A DNA stretch of 29,226 nt from the NCBI GenBank assembly GCA_035294225.1, contig DATGLH010000149.1, positions 1 to 29,226 on the forward strand, in the 5' to 3' direction. Source of the stretch: Trebonia sp035294225 (GTDB lineage Bacteria > Actinomycetota > Actinomycetes > Streptosporangiales > Streptosporangiaceae). Under the pieces are notes generated by a model. The model saw only the letters and a program-made list of their open reading frames with translations, ran no database searches and was not told the DNA's origin. Shown piece by piece: positions 29,131 to 29,226 of the stretch (its first letter is position 1; the number at the start of each line of letters is the position of its first letter). Position numbers and translations under genes: made by a program.

Positions 29131-29226
29131 TCAGCTCCCGGTGGCGCCCTCCCCGGCGACGGTCTGCCGTATCCGCTCCACGATCTGGTTAGCCTCGTCC
29201 TCGCTGATCTCGTAGAGCTGGTTGTC
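29131..29226 (-). CDS. 3' end of a minus-strand gene (5' part outside the window)
   Basis: Read on the minus strand, the frame is open from the window edge (29226) to a TGA at 29131-29133. It encodes 31 residues: DNQLYEISEDEANQIVERIR, then QTVAGEGATGS. The segment is an acidic amphipathic helix with realistic composition, unlike the surrounding shadow frames. No family can be assigned from so little. It would converge on the fragment ending at 29098. Confidence 0.55.
   Translation of the reverse strand, partial: DNQLYEISEDEANQIVERIRQTVAGEGATGS

Overview
The window is very GC-rich and fits an actinobacterial chromosome. The markers are an Lsr2 nucleoid protein, an ECF sigma factor with a SnoaL-like tail, PaaX, GTG/TTG starts, and several promoters whose -10 box lies only 8-9 nt before the start codon (leaderless style). 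I see no transposase, integrase, tRNA, rRNA or CRISPR array. Assignment below the phylum would be a guess.

Layout. 1-1821: the end of a MarR regulator, a doubtful small membrane protein, and a divergent pair (small membrane protein / TetR) that share an operator-like palindrome. 2281-6060: a thiamine locus, with thiE on the minus strand diverging from a TPP riboswitch followed by thiO-thiS-thiG-thiD, tightly packed. A perfect 17-bp inverted repeat sits between the two arms. 6239-7546: a multi-pass membrane protein. 7779-9956: lsr2, tenA (thiamine salvage) and an SDR protein, all on the minus strand. 10447-11214: a DUF2182 membrane protein. 11581-15129: a large secreted protease. 15249-17687: a lipoprotein L,D-transpeptidase diverging from a SigJ-like ECF sigma factor. 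17688-18279: degenerate, repeat-rich DNA. 18280-19221: an NAD-dependent epimerase. 19222-20142: a repeat-rich spacer holding a 72-bp palindromic element. 20143-20759: a short upstream ORF coupled to an exported NlpC/P60 hydrolase. 20969-27424: a paaX regulator and an aerobic benzoyl-CoA (box) operon: boxC, boxB, benzoate-CoA ligase and an amidohydrolase. 27576-29226: a hypothetical protein, gene debris, and the 3' end of a minus-strand gene.

How the genes work together. ThiO, ThiG and ThiS make the thiazole half of thiamine, ThiD phosphorylates the pyrimidine half, ThiE joins them, and TenA recycles degraded pyrimidine. The riboswitch lets TPP repress thiOSGD. In the box operon, the ligase activates benzoate to benzoyl-CoA, BoxB (with a BoxA reductase not present here) epoxidises the ring, and BoxC opens it. 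PaaX probably binds the palindrome over the box promoter.

Most notable observations: a secreted protease with a subtilase-like layout but sedolisin (S53) catalytic residues; a boxC gene with a TTA codon where its stop is expected, so that it overlaps boxB by 419 nt; a 25-codon upstream ORF ending 2 nt before the NlpC/P60 start; an SDR lacking the YxxxK catalytic pair; and a striking density of short tandem duplications, whose periods are multiples of three inside genes but usually not between them.
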